From NCBI RefSeq assembly GCF_036014015.1, contig NZ_CP107905.1, positions 6,696,001 through 6,760,000 of the forward strand: 64,000 bases of DNA, read 5' to 3'. The stretch's first letter is position 1. Every line of letters starts with the position of its first letter. The stretch comes from Streptomyces sp. NBC_00457. Its GTDB lineage: Bacteria; Actinomycetota; Actinomycetes; Streptomycetales; Streptomycetaceae. This document shows positions 51,895 through 61,400 of this stretch, piece after piece. The notes beneath the pieces were generated by a model. The model did not search any database. It was given only the letters and a program-made list of their open reading frames with translations, and was not told the origin of the DNA. A program made the position numbers and the translations under genes.

Positions 51895-53337
51895 ATGATG
51901 CGAGAACTTCCGGCTCCGCCGCGGGCGGATGAACTGAGCGAACTGATCAAGAAGAAGGTCGCGGAGGCGCAGGCGGCAGGCGGTACCCGCGAAACGGTGA
52001 CCGTCGAGTGGAACGAGCAGAAGGTGCACGTCGACGTGATCGATCTGCCCCTCAGCAAGCTCTACTTCAACCCCAGCACGCACCGAATCCGCGCACAGCG
52101 GAGCCACGACGCCGCAAAGGACGCGGAGCTGGACCAGAACCCGTGGAGCGCGGAGAGCCAGGACTACCTCCGTTTCCTGCTCCAGGCCTCGCCGACCGAT
52201 ACCAATCTGCGCGATGTCGAGTTCGACGCCCTCAAGGACAGCCTCGAAGAATTCGGCCAGAACGACCCCGGGCTGGTCACCCATCAGGGCATCGTGGTCA
52301 ACGGCAACACCCGGGCAGCCGCTCTGCAGCTGCTTCGCAAGCAGTCGATGCGCGTGGGTGTGCTGCCCGAGTCGTTCACCTGGGCGGACATCAACGCCGT
52401 AGAGCTGGCCTTGCAGCTCCGCCGGGATCACCGACGCGACTACTCCTACATCAACCGCATCATCGCCATGGAGGAACAAGCGGCCCTTGGGCGCACGCCC
52501 GAGCAGATCGCCAAGGAGTTCCGGATCCAGGTCCGGACGTACCACCAGGAACGCTGGATCCTCGCCACGATCCGCGAGCTGATCAAGCGCAGTCAGGAAG
52601 CCGGCGACGACGGACTCCGGCTGGTCGACTGGGAAGGGGCTCAGGAGCGACTCAAGGAACTCCAGCGCTTGTATGTGAAGCTGGAGACGCTTGACCACGA
52701 CCAAGCGGAGATCCTCAAGGAACTGCGTCTGGCCGCCATCCTGCTCAACTTCTCCAAGACCGACGTGCGGCACATCAACGAGGACTTCCTCAAGGAGGGG
52801 CTGGAGCAGAAGCTGCTTTCCGCTGGTCCGGCGCTTGAGGAACGCTCTGAGGCCAAGTCGGCGGGAGTCATGATCCCGGGGCTCGGAGTAGAGGTCCCAG
52901 CCGTTTCCTCCGCCGTGGCTGACATAAAGGCACTCAACGACCGCCTGCTGCGTGCCGCCGCTGTCGTACGCAGTAGGAGCGAGGGCCCTGACCTCGGTAA
53001 CGAGGCGAAGGAGCAGGCCCAGAGCGTTCTGGACGACACGAAGAAGACCTTCGACGATGCCATCGAGGCCGCTGGCCGCAGTGCCCGGCTGCGCAAGCGC
53101 AAGCAGCTCGCGCCCGCCCGGCTCGCGGAGGCATGCGCCAGCATCGACCAGTGCGTGAGCGACCTGGTGCAGGCCCGCACGTCGCGCAGCCTCGACGAAG
53201 AAGCTTTCGATGACGCGGTGATCAAGCTCCGTGGCAGCCTGCTGAAGCTCGCCAAGCAGGCCGGCCGCGGTCTGCAGGATCCAGGCGATGGCGTGGCCTG
53301 GCTGATGGACGCTGTCGCCACGGAGGGCCGACAGTGA
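51895..53337 (+). CDS. ParB-like domain protein
   Basis: The 480-residue protein has a ParB/sulfiredoxin-like core at about 48-150: IDLPLSKLYFNPSTHRIR, FDALKDSLEEFGQNDPGLVTHQG and the signature VVNGNTRAAAL (N136-R140), comparable to the DG.HR motif of ParB/DUF262 nucleases or NTP-binding proteins. A long helical region with an HTH-like segment (LGRTPEQIAKEFRIQVRTYHQERW) and a basic C-terminus follow. It is not next to parA. Its stop overlaps the helicase start by 4 bp, so it likely works with the SNF2 motor in the same system. Confidence 0.78.
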   Translation: MMRELPAPPRADELSELIKKKVAEAQAAGGTRETVTVEWNEQKVHVDVIDLPLSKLYFNPSTHRIRAQRSHDAAKDAELDQNPWSAESQDYLRFLLQASPTDTNLRDVEFDALKDSLEEFGQNDPGLVTHQGIVVNGNTRAAALQLLRKQSMRVGVLPESFTWADINAVELALQLRRDHRRDYSYINRIIAMEEQAALGRTPEQIAKEFRIQVRTYHQERWILATIRELIKRSQEAGDDGLRLVDWEGAQERLKELQRLYVKLETLDHDQAEILKELRLAAILLNFSKTDVRHINEDFLKEGLEQKLLSAGPALEERSEAKSAGVMIPGLGVEVPAVSSAVADIKALNDRLLRAAAVVRSRSEGPDLGNEAKEQAQSVLDDTKKTFDDAIEAAGRSARLRKRKQLAPARLAEACASIDQCVSDLVQARTSRSLDEEAFDDAVIKLRGSLLKLAKQAGRGLQDPGDGVAWLMDAVATEGRQ

Positions 53338-55154
53338 CGAACGCACCGAGCGAAACGTCCCTGCACCTGGGGTTCGACGAGACGCACACGCGCGTCGTGC
53401 TCCGGACCACTGAGCGCCACCAGCCGGACCTGGTCCAGTTGGCTGCCCGTTTCCGGACGGGCGGCCAGCTTGGCCTGCTCAGCGCATCAGTTGCTCTTGA
53501 TGACTTTCTGGCCAACCTGCAAGTCCTTGGAGACTGGCCTGATCCAAACGGCGTGGAGTGGTCTTCTGCCCTCAGGAAGCTGGCGACCGGCGTCCTCCAG
53601 GACGCGCGGACCGTAGAAACCAGGCTGGCGGGCACGGGTACCGTCGGCGAGGTCGGCCCCGACGATGTCCTGAGTCTGCTCGGTGACAACTGGAAAGGTG
53701 AGCTGAGTGCCTTCCAGCGCAGGGACATCGCGAAGCTGTTGTCCCTCCAGCACGGCGCCAACTTCAGCGTGCCCGGGGCCGGCAAGACGCGCGTCGCGCT
53801 CGCTGTGTACGCGGCCCAGAAGGTCGCCGGGCACGCGCGTCGCCTCCTGGTCGTCTGCCCGAAGTCGGCTTACGACTCATGGCGTTTCGAGACGTCGGAA
53901 TGCCTGACGCACGCGCTGCGCGTCAACGTCCTGGACGGGTCGCTGGACCAATGGGCGGAGGTGCTCGTCGTCAACTACGAACGGCTGGACCGCTCACTGT
54001 CGATGCTGACCGCCTGGCTGGCAGCTCAGCCGTCCATGATCATTCTTGACGAGGCGCACCGGATGAAGCTTGGATCCCGGGGCACTTACGGTGCCGCGTG
54101 CATGGCCCTCGGGCCCCATGCAGACCGGCGCCTGATCCTCACGGGTACGCCGGCTCCAAACGGTGCCAAGGACCTTGAAAACCTTCTGGGTTTCGTGTGG
54201 CCGGGGCACGGACAGCGGACCGTCGTGCGCGCTGTGGCCGGGGGAGACCTTCGGCAAGCAAGTACGGTTCTGCGGCCGTTGTTCACACGGACCACTAAGC
54301 AGGAACTCGGTCTGCCTCCTGTTGATCTGGGCATCCGTTACGTCGACATGCCGCCTCTGCACGATGAGATCTACAGTTCCCTGGTCAGCGGTATGAGCAA
54401 CGGGGCGGCCAGGGAAGATCTCAGCGCGCTCGGCAAGACGGCTCTGCGGCTTCTCATGGCCGCGACGAGTCCGGCTCTGCTTCTGGAAGGAGCCACCAAA
54501 TACGAGCCGCTGGCTTACCAGTTGCCTCCGTTGGAGATCCCCCGGGGTGGTTCGCTGTACTCAATGATGCAGAACCTTCCTGACTACGAGCTGTCACCGA
54601 AGTACAAGGAAGCCGTGACGATCATCGCCGAGAATGCGGCGGCAGGACGTAAGACGCTGGTCTGGACGACTTTCGTCCGGAGCCTTACGACGTTGGAGCG
54701 CATGCTGGAGAAGTTCAGTCCTGCCGTGGTCTACGGAGGGACCCCGGACAGGGAGGAACAGATCCGGCGCTTCCGCGACGATCCGGCCTGCATGGTGCTT
54801 ATCTCCAACCCGGCGACCCTTGGCGAGGGGATCAGCCTGCACCACCACTGCCATGACGCTGTCTACGTGGACCGTGACTTCATGGCCGGCCGCTTTCTGC
54901 AGAGCCTGGACCGTATCCATCGCCTCGGGCTCGCGCCGGACACCGAGACGCGGGTTACGGTTCTCGCCGTACGCAATTCCATCGACGAGGTCGTGGCCGC
55001 GCGGCTGGAACAGAAGCTGGCGTTCATGGGCCAGATCCTGGATGACCCGACAGTCCAGCAGCTTGCCGACTTGGAGGAGGAGCCGTCGGTGGCGGCTGGT
55101 CTTGCGCCGAGTGACATCGAAGCGCTGCTGAGCCACCTGGGGGGCAACCGGTAG
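53334..55154 (+). CDS. SNF2-family DEAD/DEAH helicase (DrmD-like in position and length class)
   Basis: The 606-residue ATPase has an N-terminal unique region (1-120), then the motor: FQRRDIAKLL, P-loop variant SVPGAGKT (145-152), DEAH (239-242), the motif III LTGTPAPNG, VLISNPATLGEGISLHHHCHDAVY and QSLDRIHRLG as motifs V/VI. The first P-loop residue is Ser rather than Gly/Ala. It should translocate on double-stranded DNA. GTG overlaps the ParB-like stop by 4 bp (translational coupling). SNF2 motors are shared by several anti-phage systems. Confidence 0.9.
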   Translation: MTNAPSETSLHLGFDETHTRVVLRTTERHQPDLVQLAARFRTGGQLGLLSASVALDDFLANLQVLGDWPDPNGVEWSSALRKLATGVLQDARTVETRLAGTGTVGEVGPDDVLSLLGDNWKGELSAFQRRDIAKLLSLQHGANFSVPGAGKTRVALAVYAAQKVAGHARRLLVVCPKSAYDSWRFETSECLTHALRVNVLDGSLDQWAEVLVVNYERLDRSLSMLTAWLAAQPSMIILDEAHRMKLGSRGTYGAACMALGPHADRRLILTGTPAPNGAKDLENLLGFVWPGHGQRTVVRAVAGGDLRQASTVLRPLFTRTTKQELGLPPVDLGIRYVDMPPLHDEIYSSLVSGMSNGAAREDLSALGKTALRLLMAATSPALLLEGATKYEPLAYQLPPLEIPRGGSLYSMMQNLPDYELSPKYKEAVTIIAENAAAGRKTLVWTTFVRSLTTLERMLEKFSPAVVYGGTPDREEQIRRFRDDPACMVLISNPATLGEGISLHHHCHDAVYVDRDFMAGRFLQSLDRIHRLGLAPDTETRVTVLAVRNSIDEVVAARLEQKLAFMGQILDDPTVQQLADLEEEPSVAAGLAPSDIEALLSHLGGNR

Positions 55155-55162
55155 CTGGCTGC

Positions 55163-55657
55163 GTGCGGAGGACGCAGCGCACTACGATTGATGGTGTGTC
55201 TTCTGAAGCCGACTGGGCAGCCCCGGAGGGTTCCTGGGCTTCGTCCGCCGCACGCCGCCGCAACATGCAGGCTATCCGCAGTCGCGATACAAAACCGGAA
55301 TGGCTGATCCGGCGTCTAGTGCACGCCCAAGGGCTCCGCTACCGGGTGTCCGCGCGCCCCATACCCGACCTTCGCCGGACGGCAGACTTGGTATTCCGTC
55401 CGGCGAAGGTGGCCGTATTTATTGACGGCTGCTATTGGCATGGGTGCCCTGAACACTATGTGCCGCCTAGAACAAACTCCGGCTACTGGTCCGAGAAGGT
55501 GCTGCGTAATGTGAAGCGGGACCGGGACACGGATCAGAGGCTCAGCGATGCGGGATGGCTCGTGCTCCGCTTCTGGGAGCACGAGCAGTCAGAGGCTTGT
55601 GCCGACAAGATTGCCGCGACGGTCCTCGCACGCAGGAGCGGGAGTAGTTTCCGCTGA
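55163..55657 (+). CDS. Very short patch repair-type (Vsr) endonuclease
   Basis: The 164-residue protein has the Vsr motif series: RRRNMQAIRSRDTKPEWLIRRLVHAQGLRYRV-type start, TADLVFRPAKVAVFIDGCYWHGCPEH (active-site Asp and His with zinc-type Cys) and GWLVLRFWEHE. Vsr nicks next to T:G mismatches made by deamination of 5-methylcytosine, so it pairs with the cytosine methyltransferase whose gene converges on it. The two coding regions overlap by 69 bp at their ends. Start uncertain: GTG 55163 or 55196. Confidence 0.9.
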   Translation: MRRTQRTTIDGVSSEADWAAPEGSWASSAARRRNMQAIRSRDTKPEWLIRRLVHAQGLRYRVSARPIPDLRRTADLVFRPAKVAVFIDGCYWHGCPEHYVPPRTNSGYWSEKVLRNVKRDRDTDQRLSDAGWLVLRFWEHEQSEACADKIAATVLARRSGSSFR

Positions 55658-56938
55658 AATCGAGAATTCCATTTGGTGTGGAATTTCATCCAGGGCAGCT
55701 GTGCCCGAGGAGTCGACGTCGTAGTTGCCGAGAAGCTCTTCCCGGTGCTCCGGTCGCAGAACTGCCGCGATTGCCCGGCCGACGGCTTCAGCGACCGGTG
55801 GAGGGAACGCATTTCCCACCTGCCGGTACTGTGCTGTCTTTTTTCCCTTGAACCGCCAATTTCGCGGAAAGCCCTGGATTATGGCGGCTTGCTCGACGGT
55901 GAGCATAGGGCCGTTCTCCCTGAACAAGTCTCGTGCCGGGTCGCATTCCTTCGGGTCGTTGGCCACCCCCATGGCATCAACGCCCATGGCCGCCCAGGCT
56001 CTCTTCGCTCGCGTGGGTCCAAGATCGGCGCCGCCGTGCTTCCTGGACCCGCCCACCAGTGTGGGGGCTACACCACGGCCGGCGGCCGCGGACTTCCGAG
56101 CGGCGTCGAGCCAGTCGTTGTAGACGTCCTCTCCGGTCCGCTCCCCGGGCTTGGCTGGCTTACCCGACTCGTTCTTGTCCCAGTACGGAAGGCACCGTTC
56201 CCGCATGGTCCTTCTGAGGCTTTCGGCGACATTAGCTTCGTCGCCCTTGAGGCCCAGCGGCCAGCAGAATTCATTGACGCCCGGCTTTGAGAGGTCTTCA
56301 CGGATCGCGACCAGGATAGCTCTGGGGCGCAGCTGGGGGACGCCGAAATCTTTCGCGTCGAGTCGACGCCACACTCTTCGCATCTCAAGATCCTGAGCTG
56401 ATGGAGAAAGTGAAGTGTCAACGTTAGGAACTGTGTAGCCAGCGCGGCGCAATCGATCGAGGATCTTGGCTCGATATTCGAGGAAGACTTCCGGCGGCTC
56501 AAGCATTCCCCGGACATTTTCAATCATGACCGCTTTAGGGCTAAGTTCTTCAATGATGGCCAGAGCTGCTGGAAATAGGTCGCGCTCGTCATCTTCGCCC
56601 AGTCTTTTTCCGGCCAAAGAGAAAGGAGGGCAAGGGACGCCGCCTGCGAGGAGGTCGATGGTGTCGCCTTGGGATTTAAGAGCCTTGCATGTGTCTGATG
56701 TGAGAAATTCCTTGACATCCATGGGGGTGAGGGCCTGGGCTTTTTGCGGTGTCCACCCGGGCCAGCGCCCGACGTTTGCACGCAGAGTACTGACCGCATG
56801 CTGGTCCCACTCGACAAGTGCCAAGTGGTCAAATCCGGCATTGTGCAGCCCCACAGCCTGTCCGCCGGCCCCTGCACAGATCTCGATCGAGGTCAGTGGC
56901 GTCGTGAACTGCGGTCGCTTCTGGCCGCTGGGGGGCAT
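55589..56938 (-). CDS. DNA (cytosine-5) methyltransferase
   Basis: The 449-residue enzyme shows all key motifs: I (SIEICAGAGGQAVGL, about 17-31), IV with catalytic Cys103 in GGVPCPPFSLAG, VI (MIENVRGML, E140), VIII (RPRAILVAIRE) and X (YRQVGNAFPPPVA). A target-recognition region lies between about 230 and 350. It methylates cytosine in an unknown site, protecting host DNA. AAGGAG four bases ahead of ATG 56938 fixes the start. No separate restriction nuclease gene is next to it; Vsr converges on it. Base composition is lower in GC than the core genes. Confidence 0.93.
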   Translation of the reverse strand: MPPSGQKRPQFTTPLTSIEICAGAGGQAVGLHNAGFDHLALVEWDQHAVSTLRANVGRWPGWTPQKAQALTPMDVKEFLTSDTCKALKSQGDTIDLLAGGVPCPPFSLAGKRLGEDDERDLFPAALAIIEELSPKAVMIENVRGMLEPPEVFLEYRAKILDRLRRAGYTVPNVDTSLSPSAQDLEMRRVWRRLDAKDFGVPQLRPRAILVAIREDLSKPGVNEFCWPLGLKGDEANVAESLRRTMRERCLPYWDKNESGKPAKPGERTGEDVYNDWLDAARKSAAAGRGVAPTLVGGSRKHGGADLGPTRAKRAWAAMGVDAMGVANDPKECDPARDLFRENGPMLTVEQAAIIQGFPRNWRFKGKKTAQYRQVGNAFPPPVAEAVGRAIAAVLRPEHREELLGNYDVDSSGTAALDEIPHQMEFSISAETTPAPACEDRRGNLVGTSL

Positions 56939-57331
56939 GCCGCTCCTTCTGGGGATGAGCCATCGTGCTGAGTGGCGTCCGTGGTCGTGGACGATCACTC
57001 CGAACCAAGAGTCTCGCACCTACCGGATTCCCCACTGACACCAGTGGAGTGATCGGCCGGTACCCAGCCCAAAACTAGCCCTTCGGTGCACGCTGTGCAC
57101 CGAACAGAAGGCGATTTCCAAGTGGGGTGCAGAAGGGGTCGGTAGTTCTGACTCTCGCGCCCTGGTCAGCCCCGTGACACCCCTCGTACGACCTCCCCGA
57201 CACACCGACACTCCGCCCCCGCTGAGGCGGCCGAGTCACAGCCCGCCCGCGCATGTGACGTTCAAGCGGAGCACCGTCGTGCGGTGAGCGTCCTGCGGGC
57301 GTGCGCGTGTGCTGCGTGGTGTCAGGTCTAA
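56939..57331. other. Upstream region of the methyltransferase gene, no coding sequence supported
   Basis: The 393 bases between the methyltransferase start and the IS5-family element hold no convincing gene. The interval includes a 23-bp palindrome (57082-57104). The part next to the element (57236-57331) continues in frame with the bases beyond the element, giving only a 42-codon frame; its coding value is doubtful. Confidence 0.55.
57082..57104. promoter_or_regulatory. 23-bp palindrome upstream of the methyltransferase gene
   Basis: TTCGGTGCAC (57082-57091) and GTGCACCGAA (57095-57104) form a perfect inverted repeat with a 3-bp spacer (GCT). It lies 144 bp upstream of the methyltransferase ATG. 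Symmetry and position suggest a protein-binding operator. Confidence 0.65.
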
Positions 57332-58426
57332 AAGAGCGTTTTGTCCCGGCGAGGTTGTTTGGTGGCGCTTCGGGCGGCGAGTGGATATGAGACCGGTGAG
57401 GCGAGCGTGCTCAAGGCGGGCTGTGTGACAGCAGACGCCGCATCTCTGCCCGTTTAGGTCGAGTCGCTCCTGTCTGATCCCAAGGCGCCCCCGATTACCG
57501 CCGTTTGCGCCCTGGGGACAAGCCATGTCCGACGGTACTAACGAAACATGCCGCCACACCGCCCCTATCCCAGCGATCTCTCCGATGCCCGCTGGGAGTT
57601 GATCGGTCCCGCACTCACCGCCTGGCGGGCCGAGCGCAGAGGCAAGGGCCTGGACATCGGCCGCCCGCCCGAGCACGATCTGCGCCGCATCATGGACGCC
57701 ATCCTCTACGTCGACCGCACCGGGATTCCCTGGCGGTACCTGCCGCACGACTTCGCACCGTGGGAGACGGTCTACGGCTACTTCGCCGCCTGGCAGAAGG
57801 AGGGCATCTTCGACCAACTCAACGGCCTCCTGCGGCGCCTGGTGCGCGAGGCCGAAAACCGGGATGCCGAGCCAAGCGCCTGCGTGCTGGACGCGCAGAG
57901 CATCAAGACCTCCGCCAACGTCCCCGCGGCCGGCCAAGGCATCGATGCGGGCAAGAAAATCGCAGGCCGCAAGCGCCACCTCGGTGTCGACACCCTCGGC
58001 CTGCTGCTGGCCGTCTGGGTGACCGCCGCCAGCGTCTCCGACAACACCGGCGGCATCCACCTGCTCTCGCAGATCGCCACCACAAGCCCCCGCGTGACCA
58101 AGGCGTGGGCCGACACCGGCTATCGCACCAAAGCCATCGACCACGGCGCCCGTCTCGGCATCGATGTCCAGGTCGTCCAACGCGATCCCGGCACCAAAGG
58201 GTTCAAAGTGATCCCCCGGCGTTGGGTGGTCGAGCGCACCCTCGGCTGGCTCATGCACCACCGCCGCCTCGCCCGCGACTACGAGAGGCACCCGCACCGC
58301 TCCGAAGCCATAATCCACATCGCAATGATCGACCTCATAAGCCGTCGGCTCACCCGCGAATCCACCCCGAACTGGCGCCACACCTGAACCTCGAACCAAA
58401 CAACCTCGCCGGGACAAAACGCTCTT
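57332..58426 (+). mobile_element. Complete IS5-family insertion sequence (1095 bp)
   Basis: Perfect 32-bp inverted repeats (57332-57363 and 58395-58426; outer ends start AAGAGCGTTTTGTCCCGG) enclose one transposase gene. TAA on each side (57329-57331 and 58427-58429) fits the 3-bp TNA target duplication of IS1031/ISL2-type IS5 elements. The insertion is between the methyltransferase gene and the DUF1998-type helicase gene of the defence island. Confidence 0.92.
57548..58387 (+). CDS. IS5-family transposase
   Basis: The 279-residue DDE transposase has the catalytic residues D115 (VLDAQSIKTS), D189 (AWADTGYRT) and E229 (RRWVVERTLGWL), and the N-terminal YPSDLSDARWELIGP plus DAILYVDRTGIPWRYLP that define the family. 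It is full length with no frameshift, unlike many IS5 transposases that need one, so the element may be mobile. The 216 bp before the ATG belong to the element. Confidence 0.96.
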   Translation: MPPHRPYPSDLSDARWELIGPALTAWRAERRGKGLDIGRPPEHDLRRIMDAILYVDRTGIPWRYLPHDFAPWETVYGYFAAWQKEGIFDQLNGLLRRLVREAENRDAEPSACVLDAQSIKTSANVPAAGQGIDAGKKIAGRKRHLGVDTLGLLLAVWVTAASVSDNTGGIHLLSQIATTSPRVTKAWADTGYRTKAIDHGARLGIDVQVVQRDPGTKGFKVIPRRWVVERTLGWLMHHRRLARDYERHPHRSEAIIHIAMIDLISRRLTRESTPNWRHT

Positions 58427-58465
58427 TAAAGGGCACAGGATCCGCAGACCCGCGGCCGACACCCG

Positions 58466-61400
58466 TCACCGCCGTCGTGCAGCCTCAAGGCATTCCAGGA
58501 TGCGGACAGGGCTTTTCTCCAGGGTGAACCAGTCGGCGACAAGGACCCGTGAAGCGTTCTGGGTGTGCGCTCGCGCGGCGTTCAGCGCCGTGTCGAGCCG
58601 AGGGCTGACTAGCCTCCCCTCGCATGCCTCGAGCGGATGCTTAACAATGACCACCCACGGCTCCCTGCGGTAGGTCAGTTGGAGCGTCGAAGTCGGTCCC
58701 TGCAATAGCACTTCTCCTCCGAAGAGCGACTGGAGTGCGGAGAGCGACCGGGCGCCGCGTTGCGCGTCGTCCGGGATGTTGCTACCACGCAGGACCTCGA
58801 GCAGGTCCGCGGCCAGCCTCCAGTCCAGCAGGGGGTGAACTGCCATGTTGGAGTAGTCGCGCAGACACCGGGGGCAGGAGGTCTTGCAGATGCCTGCATG
58901 TCCGGGTTGCCGAAGCTCCGTGATCAGTTCGGTGACGTCGTCCATGAAGGGGGCAAGACCCGGCGACGTGCCCAGGTGTGTGCTGAAGCCGGCCCCGTTC
59001 TCTAGGGAGTCAGCAAGGAAGGCGTACATAGCGTGGCCATCCGGGTGAGGGCCCGTGTGCACGCCGGCGACCAGCTCCTGCCGAGCCATATCGAGATGCA
59101 GTGCCGCCGCTGCGCGGAGCAGGAAGGCGAGGGAATACCAGGCAGCCCGGCGGCCCTCGCTCAGTTCCTGCGCGTACAGCGGATTCGGTTCCTGGGAGAA
59201 GTTGAGCCGAAGGCCGCGTTCGGCGTCGGTGGTTGCCTGGGGACCGATGAACAGGAAGTCTGTCTGGAGTCGTGCGCTGAGTGCTACATCGAAGGGATCG
59301 CCGTGGGCTCCGAGGCCCTTCGTCTGATCGACGCTCGTGGTGGCGATGTATCCGCCCCAGTTCCCGACGGCGCGGCGGAACGAAAAAAGCTTGCCGCCGT
59401 TGTCGTTAATCACGTAGCGCGTCGCAGGACCTGCATAGACGTCTGCCTTGTGCCAGGAGTTCCTCGCCAAGTCGGGGAGATTGACCGACGCTCGTGAGGT
59501 CACGGTCCTCGGTGACCACGTGAAGTTCCCGTCGAAGTCCCGGTCGTACCGGGCCCGGAACCCGGCTGGCTCCCGAAGGTCGACGACGGTGTACTCGCTG
59601 GATCCGCAGACTTTGCAAACGGCCCTATCCCCCGTGGGAGTGGTGTCGACGGAGTTGCAGGTCTGGCACAGGCCGACTGTCTGATGGTTTTCGAGGGGTT
59701 CGTCGATATACCTGGGCTCGCGGGACAGTTTTGCCTCGAACTCCGTGACGCCAACTGCGACGTACACCTCGCCGTCCCGGATGGACTCGGCGCCGGGGGA
59801 GAATTCGGAGACTGCGATGGCGATATCCCGGTCGGTCGTCATGTCCGGCGGCCAGGGGTAGGAACTCTTGGGCCGTTCCAGGTAGAGCTGGCGCACTCTC
59901 GTGGGGAAGCCGAACATCGGAAGGACGCCAGCGTGGGCCAGGCGCTCGCTGAGCTCCTGAGCACCAACAGGCTGGGCTGCGATATTCGTGATCGCCTTGA
60001 TGACGTGATCTGCCCACGCATCGTCGGGGCTCGAGTCGTGCTCGAAGGGGGTGAACGCAGTCAGGGCTCGCGCGGCCGAGGCGATCTCGTTAGGGTATTT
60101 GGCCAGCCAGTCGCGGACGTGCGGCTCGGCAGCAGGCCAGGAGTCGGCGAGCCCGAACTCCCCGTGGGGATTGCTTGTTCCGCCGATGTCGGGAAGCGCT
60201 ACATAGGCGAGGCGCAGTACCTCGGCAGTCAGGGCACGTTGGAAGATCTCCTTGCGGCCCAGGGTGAGGTACGGCGGCTGGGTCGGTTCGTTGGTGATCG
60301 CGTCCGGGTTGGCGAAGTAGTGCTCGTCGTGACTGCGGCCGCGGCAGACAGTCAGCGCAACAGCCACCGGGCTGGAGCGGCGGCCAGCGCGACCGACGCG
60401 TTGCTGATAGTTGAACCGGCTTGGCGGCATGTTCGCCATCACAACTGCGGACAGCGGGCCGATATCGACGCCCGCCTCCATCGTGGTCGTGACGGAGAGA
60501 AGGTCAAGTTCGTGTACCTTCTCGATTTCTTCTTGAAGAAAGACGCCCTGGAAACGGGCCTGTCGGGCCTGTGCTTCGGTGCGGCCAGTCTGACCGGTGA
60601 GTTCCGCGCTGTTCATGGGGAATTCACCGCGTCGGCTGTGTGCCTTCCACGCGTAGTAGTCATCCTCCCACGCTCGTTCGACAGGGGCTGAATCCACGGG
60701 GAGCGTCGCATGACAGCGGATGCAGACGTCAGCGGCGTCGGTGAGGTGCCGGCAACCACATGTCGAGCAGACTCTCATGGTGGGGCCTGGCTGGCGGATA
60801 CAGACCTTGGCCGGGTCGATGAGGTATTCCCGTACGGAGTTGCCCCATGCCTTCTCCGCTTCCCGCTGGACGCTGTCCTCGTCCCATTCAGGGCCACGAT
60901 GGAGGGCGACTGCTTTCCAGTAGGTCCGAAGCTTGCTGGGGGCTTTGGTGCGCGGGTCCCGGTCCATGCCGTTGAAGCGTCGCATGCCGGCCAGGAGCCG
61001 GAGGCTCGCCTGGCCAAGTGACGTCGAGTCTGGCGCCGTTTGAAGGATGGAGATGTAGCCGAGCCCAATGGACTCAACATCGCGCCCTCCGCCGGAGAAC
61101 AGCGATTCGAGCGCGTTCTCGAGCAGCCCGCCCTCCGTGCTGAATGCAGCTGCTTTGTCGGCTGCACTCGCATAGTCGCGGAGCTTGGGCTGGTCGTCCG
61201 TCCAGTCGTAGATGGAGTACCAGTCAGTGCCATTATGCCCTTGGGCGGAACGCATCGTGCCTGCAGGATTCACGCCCAGTCGGAGAAGCCTCGGGTGCAC
61301 TCTGCTGCGTACGAGGTCCCGCAGCGACGGCGCGGTGGCGAGCTGGGCTTCCGCTCTCAGGACAGCTTCCTCATCGCCGCGCATCACGGCGAAGAGAAGA

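Noticed and set aside
57236..58462. Minus-strand frame spanning the IS5 element and both flanks
   Set aside because: Mostly antisense to the transposase; without the element the flanks join into only 42 codons with no ribosome site or recognisable product.
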